Source: Riemerella anatipestifer_E
GTDB taxonomy: Bacteria; Bacteroidota; Bacteroidia; Flavobacteriales; Weeksellaceae
Assembly (NCBI RefSeq): GCF_009932355.1
Contig: NZ_LEKU01000008.1
Location: 1-64,000 of the forward strand
Length of the DNA stretch: 64,000 nt
Direction of reading: 5' to 3'
Shown: piece by piece, positions 14,154 through 21,278 of the stretch
Layout of the letters: every line of letters starts with the position of its first letter
Numbering within the stretch: position 1 is the first letter of the stretch
Made by a program: the position numbers and the translations under genes
Notes under the pieces: model-generated
The model's input: the letters and a program-made list of their open reading frames with translations, nothing else
What the model was told of the DNA's origin: nothing
Databases searched by the model: none

Positions 14154-16223
14154 ATGAAGAAAATTACATTAAGCCTATTGGCTCTTTCTGGAGCGTTAGC
14201 TTTTCAGTCTTGCTCTGTGAATAAGAAAGTGGCTCAAGTAGATCACGCTGCTCATGCAGGACATCAGCACGAAGAACATGGGATTAGCCTAGAATATATG
14301 GACACTAATGTTCGCCCTCAAGACGATTTTTATAATTTCGTAAACGGTGGTTGGATGCGTACGGCGGTTATTCCTTCGGATAAAGCTTCTTGGGGAAGTT
14401 TCAACGAATTGCGTGAAAAAACAGACGAGGCGTCTCTTACCATTCTTAAAAATATCCTTTCTGAAACCTATGCTGAAGGTACAGAAGGTAAAAAAATACA
14501 AACCCTCTACGCTTCTTTTATGAATATGGATAAAAGAAACGCAGAAGGCATCAACCCTATCAAAAATGATTTAGCTAAAATTGATGCTATCAAAAACTTA
14601 GCAGATTTACAAACTTATCTTACTGCGGCTGTTCGCACAGGAGATAATCCTCTTTACAGTTGGTACGCCTATACCGACCTTAAAAACTCTAAGATGAACA
14701 CCATCTATCTAGGTGGACCTCGTCTAGGGTTAGGAAGAGATTACTACCAAAAAGAGAATGCAGAAAACACAAAAACACTCAATGAATATCAAAAGTATGT
14801 GGCTTCTCTATTAGATGTTTTAGGATATAAAAACTCTAACGATACCGCTAAAAAAATAGTAGATTTAGAGAAAACAATGGCAAAAACGCTACTTACCAAC
14901 GAGGAAGGTAGAGATGCTAACAAGCGTTACAACCCTAAAAACACTTCTGAATTGCCAAGTTTAGTAAAAAATGTAAATCTTTCTACTTATCTTAAAGAGG
15001 CTGGTGTAAACACAGATAGAGTCATTTTAGGAGAGCTAGGTTATTATCAGAACTTAGATAAATTCATCAACAATGCTAATCTGCCTCTAATTAAAGATTA
15101 TCTTAAATTAAGATTACTTTCTAGCAATGCGGATAATTTAGATAAGAGATTAGACGACATCAGCTTCAATTTTTATAGCAAATACCTTCAAGGTCAAAAG
15201 GAGCAAAGAGCTATGGAAAAGAGAGGACTTAGCCTCATCAATGGTGTTCTTGGCGAAGCCTTCGGTAAGCTGTATGTAGATAAGTATTTCCCTGCTGAAG
15301 CTAAAACAGAAATGGAAACGCTTATCAGCTACCTTAAAAAGTCTTATCACCAGCACATAGAAAACCTAGATTGGATGTCTGCTGAAACTAAAGTTAAAGC
15401 GTTAGACAAACTAAATAAATTTACTGTAAAAGTAGCTTATCCAGACAAATGGGAAGACTATTCTAAACTTAACTTCAATAACGGTTCTTCTCTTTATGAG
15501 AACTTAAAGCAGGTATCGCTTTGGGCTTACGAAAAAACTTTAGCCGAAAAAGTGAATAAACCTGTGGACAAATCTAAATGGGGAATGACACCGCAAACCG
15601 TAAACGCTTACTATAACCCAACCAACAACGAGATTGTATTCCCGGCAGCGATATTGCAACCGCCATTCTTCAACTTTAAGGCAGACCCTGCGGTTAATTT
15701 TGGAGGTATTGGTGCAGTAATCGGTCACGAAATTTCTCACGGATTTGATGATGGTGGTTCTCGTTTTGATGGTGATGGAAACCTTAGCAACTGGTGGACA
15801 GATGCAGACCGTAAAAACTTTGATATCAAAGTAAAACAGCTGGCAGACCAATACAGCAAGTACGAGCCTGTAAAAGGAAGTTTCGTAAATGGAGTCTTCA
15901 CTAGTGGAGAAAACATTGCAGACTTAGGTGGTGTAGCCATTGCTTACGACGCGTTAAAAATGTATCTTAAAGATAAAGGTAACCCAGGGGAAATCAGTGG
16001 TTATAACCAAGACCAAAGATTCTTTTTGAGCTGGGCAACTGTATGGAGAACTAAATCTACCGAGCAATATATGATTAACCAAGTAAAAACTGACCCACAC
16101 TCTCCAGGTTACTTCCGTAGTTTTGGACCGTTGGTAAATGTAGATGCTTGGTATGATGCCTTTAAAGTAGAAGCAAAAGACAAACACTACAAAAAACCAG
16201 AGGATAGAATTAAAATCTGGTAA
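14154..16223 (+). CDS. M13 (neprilysin-like) zinc metallopeptidase lipoprotein
   Basis: 689 residues. The signal MKKITLSLLALSGALAFQSC is a lipobox with Cys near residue 20; then a His-rich stretch (DHAAHAGHQHEEHG, about 30-43) that could bind metal. The peptidase body starts LEYMDTNVRPQDDFYNFVNGGWM. The catalytic zinc motif IGHEISHGFDDGG is near residue 524 and the third ligand motif ENIADLGGV near 585; a CxxW-like ending is replaced by KKPEDRIKIW. It cleaves oligopeptides outside the cytoplasm. PepO-like M13 enzymes of this length are common in Bacteroidetes. Confidence 0.95.
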   Translation: MKKITLSLLALSGALAFQSCSVNKKVAQVDHAAHAGHQHEEHGISLEYMDTNVRPQDDFYNFVNGGWMRTAVIPSDKASWGSFNELREKTDEASLTILKNILSETYAEGTEGKKIQTLYASFMNMDKRNAEGINPIKNDLAKIDAIKNLADLQTYLTAAVRTGDNPLYSWYAYTDLKNSKMNTIYLGGPRLGLGRDYYQKENAENTKTLNEYQKYVASLLDVLGYKNSNDTAKKIVDLEKTMAKTLLTNEEGRDANKRYNPKNTSELPSLVKNVNLSTYLKEAGVNTDRVILGELGYYQNLDKFINNANLPLIKDYLKLRLLSSNADNLDKRLDDISFNFYSKYLQGQKEQRAMEKRGLSLINGVLGEAFGKLYVDKYFPAEAKTEMETLISYLKKSYHQHIENLDWMSAETKVKALDKLNKFTVKVAYPDKWEDYSKLNFNNGSSLYENLKQVSLWAYEKTLAEKVNKPVDKSKWGMTPQTVNAYYNPTNNEIVFPAAILQPPFFNFKADPAVNFGGIGAVIGHEISHGFDDGGSRFDGDGNLSNWWTDADRKNFDIKVKQLADQYSKYEPVKGSFVNGVFTSGENIADLGGVAIAYDALKMYLKDKGNPGEISGYNQDQRFFLSWATVWRTKSTEQYMINQVKTDPHSPGYFRSFGPLVNVDAWYDAFKVEAKDKHYKKPEDRIKIW

Positions 16224-16240
16224 TAAAGTTTACAAAACGA

Positions 16241-16278
16241 TGAGTGGGGCTACCTTAAGAGGGTAGCCTCATTTTTAT
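16241..16278 (+). terminator. Rho-independent terminator
   Basis: TGAG..GGCTACC, loop TTAAGAG, GGTAGCCTCA, then ATTTTTATTT. Ends the M13 peptidase transcript. Confidence 0.8.
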
Positions 16279-16308
16279 TTCTTAAAAGACACCTTCAAAA
16301 GAAATCCT

Positions 16309-16316
16309 TATCTTTG
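16309..16316 (+). promoter_or_regulatory. -7 element (TATCTTTG) four bases before the pssA ATG
   Basis: TATCTTTG ends four bases before ATG 16321, predicting a leaderless or near-leaderless transcript. Confidence 0.65.
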
Positions 16317-16320
16317 CTCT

Positions 16321-17040
16321 ATGAATTTTATTAAAAATAATCTCGCTAATGCCTTTACTTTAGGCAATTTGTTTTCGGGGTGCGTAGGAGCTATCCATTT
16401 AGTTAACGGAGCTTACGAAATTACCGCTATATGCATCATTATTTCTTTAGTATTAGATTTTTTTGACGGATTTATAGCCCGTGCCTTACACGCCAATTCG
16501 CCTTTGGGTGTTCAGCTAGATTCTTTGGCAGACATGGTAAGTTTTGGGCTAATACCAGGGTTGGCAATGTATAAACTCCTAGAACCTTATGGCGTAAACA
16601 TTGGCAGTTTTGCCTTTCCATTTGAAATAAAATACTTGGGGCTTTTCATTACCCTATTCTCTTGTCTAAGACTGGCTATTTTCAACATTGATGAAGAACA
16701 GAAATACTATTTCAAAGGACTAAATACACCTAGTAATACCGTTTTAATTTTCGGTATTTACTATATCGTAGCTAATGTATTTTCGTTAAAAATATTAGAG
16801 CCACCTCACTACGGTTGGGGACTTTTAGCTTTAACTGCACTTAGCTCGTGGCTGCTAGTTAGTCCTATTAAAATGATAGCAATGAAGTTTAAATCTAAAA
16901 AACTAAGTGATAATTACCCTAAAATAGCCTTATTAGTAGGCGGGTTACTCATTCTAGCATTCTTTAAAATATATGCCATTCCTTTAATTGTAGTGTATTA
17001 TATTTTAGTTTCTTTAATATTTCAAAAACAACTCAACTAA
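16321..17040 (+). CDS. pssA: CDP-diacylglycerol--serine O-phosphatidyltransferase
   Basis: Makes phosphatidylserine from CDP-diacylglycerol and serine, the precursor of phosphatidylethanolamine. It is a 239-residue inner-membrane protein with about seven hydrophobic helices. The CDP-alcohol phosphotransferase motif (DGxxAR...G...D...D) is complete: LDFFDGFIARALHANSPLG, then VQLDSLADMVSFG, at about residues 44-80. The length fits the PssA type II family. It is followed nine bases later by an exonuclease gene, so the two may be co-transcribed. Confidence 0.93.
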   Translation: MNFIKNNLANAFTLGNLFSGCVGAIHLVNGAYEITAICIIISLVLDFFDGFIARALHANSPLGVQLDSLADMVSFGLIPGLAMYKLLEPYGVNIGSFAFPFEIKYLGLFITLFSCLRLAIFNIDEEQKYYFKGLNTPSNTVLIFGIYYIVANVFSLKILEPPHYGWGLLALTALSSWLLVSPIKMIAMKFKSKKLSDNYPKIALLVGGLLILAFFKIYAIPLIVVYYILVSLIFQKQLN

Positions 17041-17049
17041 TTTTCAACA

Positions 17050-17814
17050 ATGAATTTAAAACTACATAAACCCCTGTGTATATTTGATTTGGAAACCACA
17101 GGCACCAATATTTCTAAAGACCGAATTGTAGAGATTTGTATTTTAAAAGTAAATCCAGACGCTTCTAGAGAAACCAAAACTTGGCTTGTGAACCCAGAAA
17201 TGCACATTCCGGCGTTTGCAACTGCAGTACACGGAATTTCCGACGAAGATGTAAAGGACGCTCCCACCCTTAAAGAAATTGCTCCAAAAATTATGGAAAT
17301 GATTTCAGGAGCAGACTTGGGCGGATTTAATTCTAACCGATTTGATGTCCCTCTTCTTGCCGAAGAAATGCTAAGAGCAGGCGTAGATTTTGACCTTAGT
17401 AAAATGAAACTGGTGGACGCCCAAGTGATTTTCCATAAAATGGAACCTAGAAATTTAAGTGCTGCTTATCAGTTCTATTGTAACAAAACCCTAGAAGATG
17501 CTCATTCTGCAGAGGCAGACACTCTCGCTACTTTTGAAGTACTAGATGCCCAAGTAGGCAAATACGAGGAGCTACCTAAAGACATCAATGGTCTAAGTGA
17601 GTTTTCTTACCATCAGAAATTTGCAGACTTAGCAGGTTTTATTGCTTTTGATGACAAAGGACAAGAGATTTTCACCTTTGGTAAATATAAAGGACAACTG
17701 GTAGAAGAGGTTTTAGCCAAAGATGCAGGTTATTTCGGTTGGGTACAAAATGCTGACTTCCCGCTCTACACCAAGAAAGTACTTACCAGCATACAGCTAA
17801 GACGAAAATTTTAA
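17050..17814 (+). CDS. DnaQ-family 3'-5' exonuclease
   Basis: 254 residues. The DEDDh-type exonuclease fold is in residues about 8-170: ExoI motif IFDLETTGTN near 13, ExoII GFNSNRFDVPLL near 97, ExoIII in LEDAHSAEADTLATFEVL near 150 with the His-x-Asp spacing of DEDDh enzymes. It resembles the DNA polymerase III epsilon proofreading subunit, but the extra C-terminal 80 residues (FTFGKYKGQLVEEVLAKD) carry a short domain often fused to stand-alone exonucleases in Bacteroidetes. It lies between pssA and the FAH-family gene on the same strand. Confidence 0.88.
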   Translation: MNLKLHKPLCIFDLETTGTNISKDRIVEICILKVNPDASRETKTWLVNPEMHIPAFATAVHGISDEDVKDAPTLKEIAPKIMEMISGADLGGFNSNRFDVPLLAEEMLRAGVDFDLSKMKLVDAQVIFHKMEPRNLSAAYQFYCNKTLEDAHSAEADTLATFEVLDAQVGKYEELPKDINGLSEFSYHQKFADLAGFIAFDDKGQEIFTFGKYKGQLVEEVLAKDAGYFGWVQNADFPLYTKKVLTSIQLRRKF

Positions 17815-17839
17815 TCGTTCAATCTAAAATAGTTGATTT

Positions 17840-18445
17840 ATGAAAATCCTTTGCATCGGAAGAAACTATACCGAACACGCCAAAGAACTCGGCAATGCGA
17901 TACCCGAAGAGCCTGTCATTTTTATAAAACCCGACACAGCACTGCTTAAAGGAAACGATTTCTATATCCCCGAATTTTCTAACGAGATACACTACGAGCT
18001 AGAAGTTGTCCTAAAAATATCTAAAGGAGGAAAGTATATCCAAAAGGAAAACGCCCACAAACATTTTGAGGAAATAGGTTTAGGAATAGATTTTACGGCG
18101 AGAGATTTACAATCTAAACTCAAATCCAAAGGACTTCCTTGGGAGCTTTCCAAAGGGTTTGATGGCTCGGCGGTGGTAAGCTCATTTCATAAAAAGGAAA
18201 ACTTTGATTTAAACAACATTAACTTTTCTCTTTTCCAAAATAAAGTCCAAAAGCAAAATGGAGCCACTCAACATATGATGTTCGGTTTTGATGATATTAT
18301 CGCCTTTGTATCAAAATATTTTACTCTAAGAGTGGGCGACTTAATATTTACAGGAACGCCCGAAGGTGTAGGCAAGGTGCTAGAAAATGACCTTTTGGAA
18401 GGCTATTTAGAAGACCAAAAAGTTTTAGATATTAGGATATTGTAG
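17840..18445 (+). CDS. Fumarylacetoacetate hydrolase (FAH) family protein
   Basis: 201 residues, the length of the short YcgM/FAHD1-type enzymes (acylpyruvate hydrolases or related C-C lyases). It starts MKILCIGRNYTEHAKELGN. The metal-binding Glu pair is in YELEVVLKISKGG near residue 54; GIDFTARDLQSKLK near 77 and LIFTGTPEGVG near 175 are the other family motifs. The substrate is not deducible. It is 25 bases after the exonuclease gene, same strand, and may be in that operon. Confidence 0.88.
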   Translation: MKILCIGRNYTEHAKELGNAIPEEPVIFIKPDTALLKGNDFYIPEFSNEIHYELEVVLKISKGGKYIQKENAHKHFEEIGLGIDFTARDLQSKLKSKGLPWELSKGFDGSAVVSSFHKKENFDLNNINFSLFQNKVQKQNGATQHMMFGFDDIIAFVSKYFTLRVGDLIFTGTPEGVGKVLENDLLEGYLEDQKVLDIRIL

Positions 18446-18507
18446 TCTTTTAGGCTTTAATAATTCAACATTTTTTTGTAACTTTAGAGAACTAAAAATC
18501 AGTAGTT

Positions 18508-18951
18508 ATGACTAATATTATTCTTCCCGTTGATTTCGGCGAAAGCACAGATTTCCTTCTTGATGAGACTGTAAAGTTTGCAAAAAAGACCAATGGTAAA
18601 ATATACCTCATCCACGTGGCGCCTTCGGATATTGGCTTTGCGATTGGCGATATGGGCTTCCAGTATTTCCCTGAAATTGAGAAAAACGAAATACAGCAAG
18701 AAGCTCTACAACTCAATGAATTACAACAGAGAATCATTGCTCAAGATGTAGACTGTGAGCATATCCTAAAGCAAGGCATCGCCAAAGATGTTATTTTGGA
18801 TTATGTGCAAGAGAAAAAGGCAGATTATATTGTGATGGGCTCTCACGGTAGAAGCGGCATCTATGATGTTTTTGTAGGCAGCCTGACTAAAGAACTTACC
18901 AAAAGTGCCCCAGTGCCTGTTCTGGTAATCCCTTGCCACCAGCATAAATAA
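18508..18951 (+). CDS. Universal stress protein (UspA family)
   Basis: 147 residues, one Usp domain. ILPVDFGESTDFLLDE opens the fold. The ATP-binding signature G-x2-G-x9-G-[ST] is present as GSHGRSGIYDVFVGSLTKEL near residues 112-131, so it is probably an ATP-binding type. The C-terminal strand VPVLVIP is typical. It stands alone, followed by a terminator and the structured intergenic element. Confidence 0.92.
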   Translation: MTNIILPVDFGESTDFLLDETVKFAKKTNGKIYLIHVAPSDIGFAIGDMGFQYFPEIEKNEIQQEALQLNELQQRIIAQDVDCEHILKQGIAKDVILDYVQEKKADYIVMGSHGRSGIYDVFVGSLTKELTKSAPVPVLVIPCHQHK

Positions 18952-18968
18952 CTATTACATAATACCAC

Positions 18969-19005
18969 AAAAGGAGTTTTTAGAAATTTAAAAACTCCTT
19001 TTTTA
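18969..19005 (+). terminator. Rho-independent terminator
   Basis: AAAAGGAGTTTTTA, loop GAAATT, TAAAAACTCC then six Ts. Ends the universal stress protein gene. Confidence 0.8.
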
Positions 19006-19025
19006 TTTAGTCTAGTGGTTCATTA

Positions 19026-19152
19026 GGGCGTGTCCCAAGCCATTGCTATTCCCTAGGCTAATGGGTCGGTCTTCGGGCAGTCGCTCTTTTTTGCCAAAGC
19101 CTTCTCCCCTTGCCCAAAAAAGGAGCTCCAACAATGCCCTCCGCCCTCACGC
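19026..19152. repeat. GC-rich structured intergenic element (interspersed repeat or ncRNA-like)
   Basis: About 127 bases, far more GC-rich than the flanks. The ends pair (GCGTG at 19028-19032 with CACGC at 19148-19152). Inside, GCTCTTTTTTG pairs with CAAAAAAGGAGC with one bulged G, around a loop of about 20 bases. It resembles a family of intergenic repeats I recall from Flavobacteria genomes, with a conserved frame and a variable inner hairpin. Part of it (TTCCCTAGGCTA) recurs at 35515-35526. The orientation and function are unknown. Confidence 0.55.
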
Positions 19153-19248
19153 AAATGCAATATCCTTGTGAGATAATAGTTTCCCAAAATAAAATTCCCC
19201 AAAACTATTTTAATAATAATTTTGGGGAATGATTTTTTTAAGTTCTTA

Positions 19249-19902
19249 TTAACTCCTTACAAATTTAGCAATACTCTCCAACAACTGCGGACGGTCTTCC
19301 AAAGCAATTTTAGCAATACTATAGAACTCTTTCACCCATTTTTCTAAATCAGAAAAAGCAGCATTTTTTTGCTTAGTAGCGTCTTGGCTTTCCCCTTTTT
19401 CTTGGGTATAAGTCGCATAGGCTTTTTGAGTCTTTTGCAATTGGGTGAGTTGTGCCTCTACGCTTTCTTCCGTAATCTTCAGTCGGTTAAGAGGGCTTAG
19501 CAGGGCACTATCTTCTTTTAAACTATGGTAAAAAATATTTATTTCATCTAGCAAATTCGCCATCTGGCGAGAACTTTGCCCCTTTAGACGAAGGTTTTTG
19601 AGCGTTTCGGGCTAGTCTTTGTAGATGATTTTGGCTTTTTTTCGGTCGGTTTTATAGGTTTTGAGCAGTTGTTCAAACTCGGTGGTGAATTGTGCATAAG
19701 CAGTAGTTTCTTCTTGCCCTTCTTTGATGTTTTTCTGATACACTTCCTGTGCTTTGTCGTAAAGAGCTTTGCCTTTTTGCACTTCGGCATCATCGTAGCC
19801 ATACTCGGCGAGTTGAGATTTTAGTTCGGTTTGGGTCTTGATATTTTCAAATAAAATACCGTAGTCTTGCAGGGTTTGCTGGTTAGAAAAATACTTTTTC
19901 AT
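19249..19902 (-). pseudogene. Hypothetical helical protein gene split by one in-frame amber codon
   Basis: ATG 19902 opens 96 codons (MKKYFSNQQTLQDYGILFEN ... KTDRKKAKIIYKD) and stops at TAG 19614-19612. The same frame then continues without another stop, PETLKNLRLKGQSSRQ, followed by MANLLDEINIFYHSL, to 19249. The joined product would be about 217 residues, helical and Lys/Glu/Gln-rich, with DSALLSPLNRLKITEESVEA near the middle of the second half. I recall similar full-length proteins of unknown role in Chryseobacterium-type genomes. It is a single nonsense mutation, a readthrough site or a sequencing error. The upstream flank is the 21-bp minisatellite. Confidence 0.7.
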
Positions 19903-19981
19903 AGAATTTATTTTTTAGGATTGATGTGTAAATATACTGATTTTTGTCATATATCTGCTCAACTTCCCAACGTTTTATCGT

Positions 19982-20278
19982 TGCTTTTTTGTTTCCCCCT
20001 ACCGTATTTTTGTTTTTATCCTTTACAGTTGTATTTTCTCTTATTACATTTCTATTTTCCCCCGTTACAATTTGGTTTTCCCCCACTGCAATTCTATTTT
20101 TACTTATTACAATTTTATTTTCCCCTGTTGCAATTCAGTTTTTACCCTTTACATTTCTATTTATACTCATTACAATTCAGTTTTACACCGTTACAATTAA
20201 ATTTCTACCCTTTACAATTATACTTTTCTCTGTTACTATGGGATTTTTCCTTACAGCTTTGCTATTTTTTCTCGTTAC
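19982..20278. repeat. 21-bp degenerate tandem repeat (minisatellite), about 14 units
   Basis: Units such as AATTCTATTTTTACTTATTAC repeat with an exact 21-base period from 20026 to 20278 (12 units); the unit just before 20026 is 24 bases. Unit ends read TTAC or TTGC. The minus strand reads as a seven-residue repeat (VTGENKI, VISKNRI, AVGENQI, VTGENRN, VIRENTT), with stop codons in at least two upstream units. Two plus-strand frames are also open but give only hydrophobic Phe/Leu repeats. No spacers, so not CRISPR. It fills most of the 485-base gap 19903-20387; the remainder holds nothing recognisable. Confidence 0.85.
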
Positions 20279-20387
20279 ACCGATGTATTAGCTTTAGACC
20301 AAGATAAAAAAGAAGACAAGACACAAAATAAAAACTCGCTTTCTTAAGTGATAAGAAAACGAGCAAAATAAAATGTGATTGAAAAAC

Positions 20388-21272
20388 TTATTCTTTCTTC
20401 ACCTTTTCATAGATATGGTGTATAAGCCCATCAGCAACAGATATTTTAGGGACAAATATTTTAGAAATATCCGCCCAATTTAAAATATTATTAAAAATTT
20501 TAAGGGCTGGTACAATTACATCGGCTCGGTCTTCACGGATTTTGTACTTTACCATTCTTTCCTCTACGCTTAGTTGAGAAAATTCTTTGTAATATTTCTT
20601 CAGTTTAGATGCCGCCAAAGCCTTACCATCTTTGGTTTTACTCATAGAAAATACCTTATTGATATTCCCTCCAGAGCCTATTGCTACCATCGGTTTTTTA
20701 CCCGTAATATGACTCTTAATTAAGTCTTTCATTTCCTCCCAATGGGCATCGGTTACCAAATGATTTAGAAGTCTAATTGTCCCGATATTAAACGAATGAG
20801 AGAATTTAGCCTTTCCGTTTTCATAAAAAGTAACCTCCGTAGAGCCACCGCCTACATCTATATAAAGATAGTCGTAATCTTCGTCTAAACCCTCGGCAAT
20901 GTGATTTTCGTAAACCAAATTAGCCTCCTCGGTTCCTGAAATAATTTCTATCTCAATCCCAGAAGTTTTTGCCACTTGTTCTATTATTTCTTGTCCGTTT
21001 TTAGCATCACGCATCGCACTTGTAGCACAAGCACGGTAGTGTTCTACTTTGTAGATTTTCATTAAATCACTAAAAACTTTCATCGTATCTACCACCATTT
21101 TAGACCGCTCCTCTCCTATTTCTCCTTTAACAAAGACATCCATACCCAACCTCAACGGAATTCTCAATAAATTAAGTTTGGTAAATTCGGGTTGATGATT
21201 GGCGTTCAAAACCACTTCGTTGATGAGAAGTCTGGCGGCATTACTGCCTATATCTATAGCTGCTAATTTCAT
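20388..21272 (-). CDS. ppx: Exopolyphosphatase (Ppx/GppA family)
   Basis: 294 residues, the short single-module Ppx/GppA type. The ASKHA ATPase fold starts MKLAAIDIGSNAARLLI (phosphate-1 loop). The catalytic Glu region is EIEIISGTEEANLVYENH near residue 115, and YIDVGGGSTEVTFYENG near 137 is the phosphate-2 motif; a third glycine motif is VAIGSGGNINKVF near 196. It degrades polyphosphate from the ends or hydrolyses pppGpp. It lies six bases after ppk on the same strand, forming the classical ppk-ppx operon. Confidence 0.93.
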   Translation of the reverse strand: MKLAAIDIGSNAARLLINEVVLNANHQPEFTKLNLLRIPLRLGMDVFVKGEIGEERSKMVVDTMKVFSDLMKIYKVEHYRACATSAMRDAKNGQEIIEQVAKTSGIEIEIISGTEEANLVYENHIAEGLDEDYDYLYIDVGGGSTEVTFYENGKAKFSHSFNIGTIRLLNHLVTDAHWEEMKDLIKSHITGKKPMVAIGSGGNINKVFSMSKTKDGKALAASKLKKYYKEFSQLSVEERMVKYKIREDRADVIVPALKIFNNILNWADISKIFVPKISVADGLIHHIYEKVKKE

Positions 21273-21278
21273 ACGATT

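Noticed and set aside
19982..20278. CRISPR array
   Set aside because: The repeats are directly adjacent and degenerate, with no unique spacers and no cas genes nearby.
19867..20307. Long plus-strand frames (146 and 115 codons) through the 21-bp array
   Set aside because: They arise because a 21-base repeat keeps frames open; the products are monotonous Phe/Leu repeats with no signal or family.
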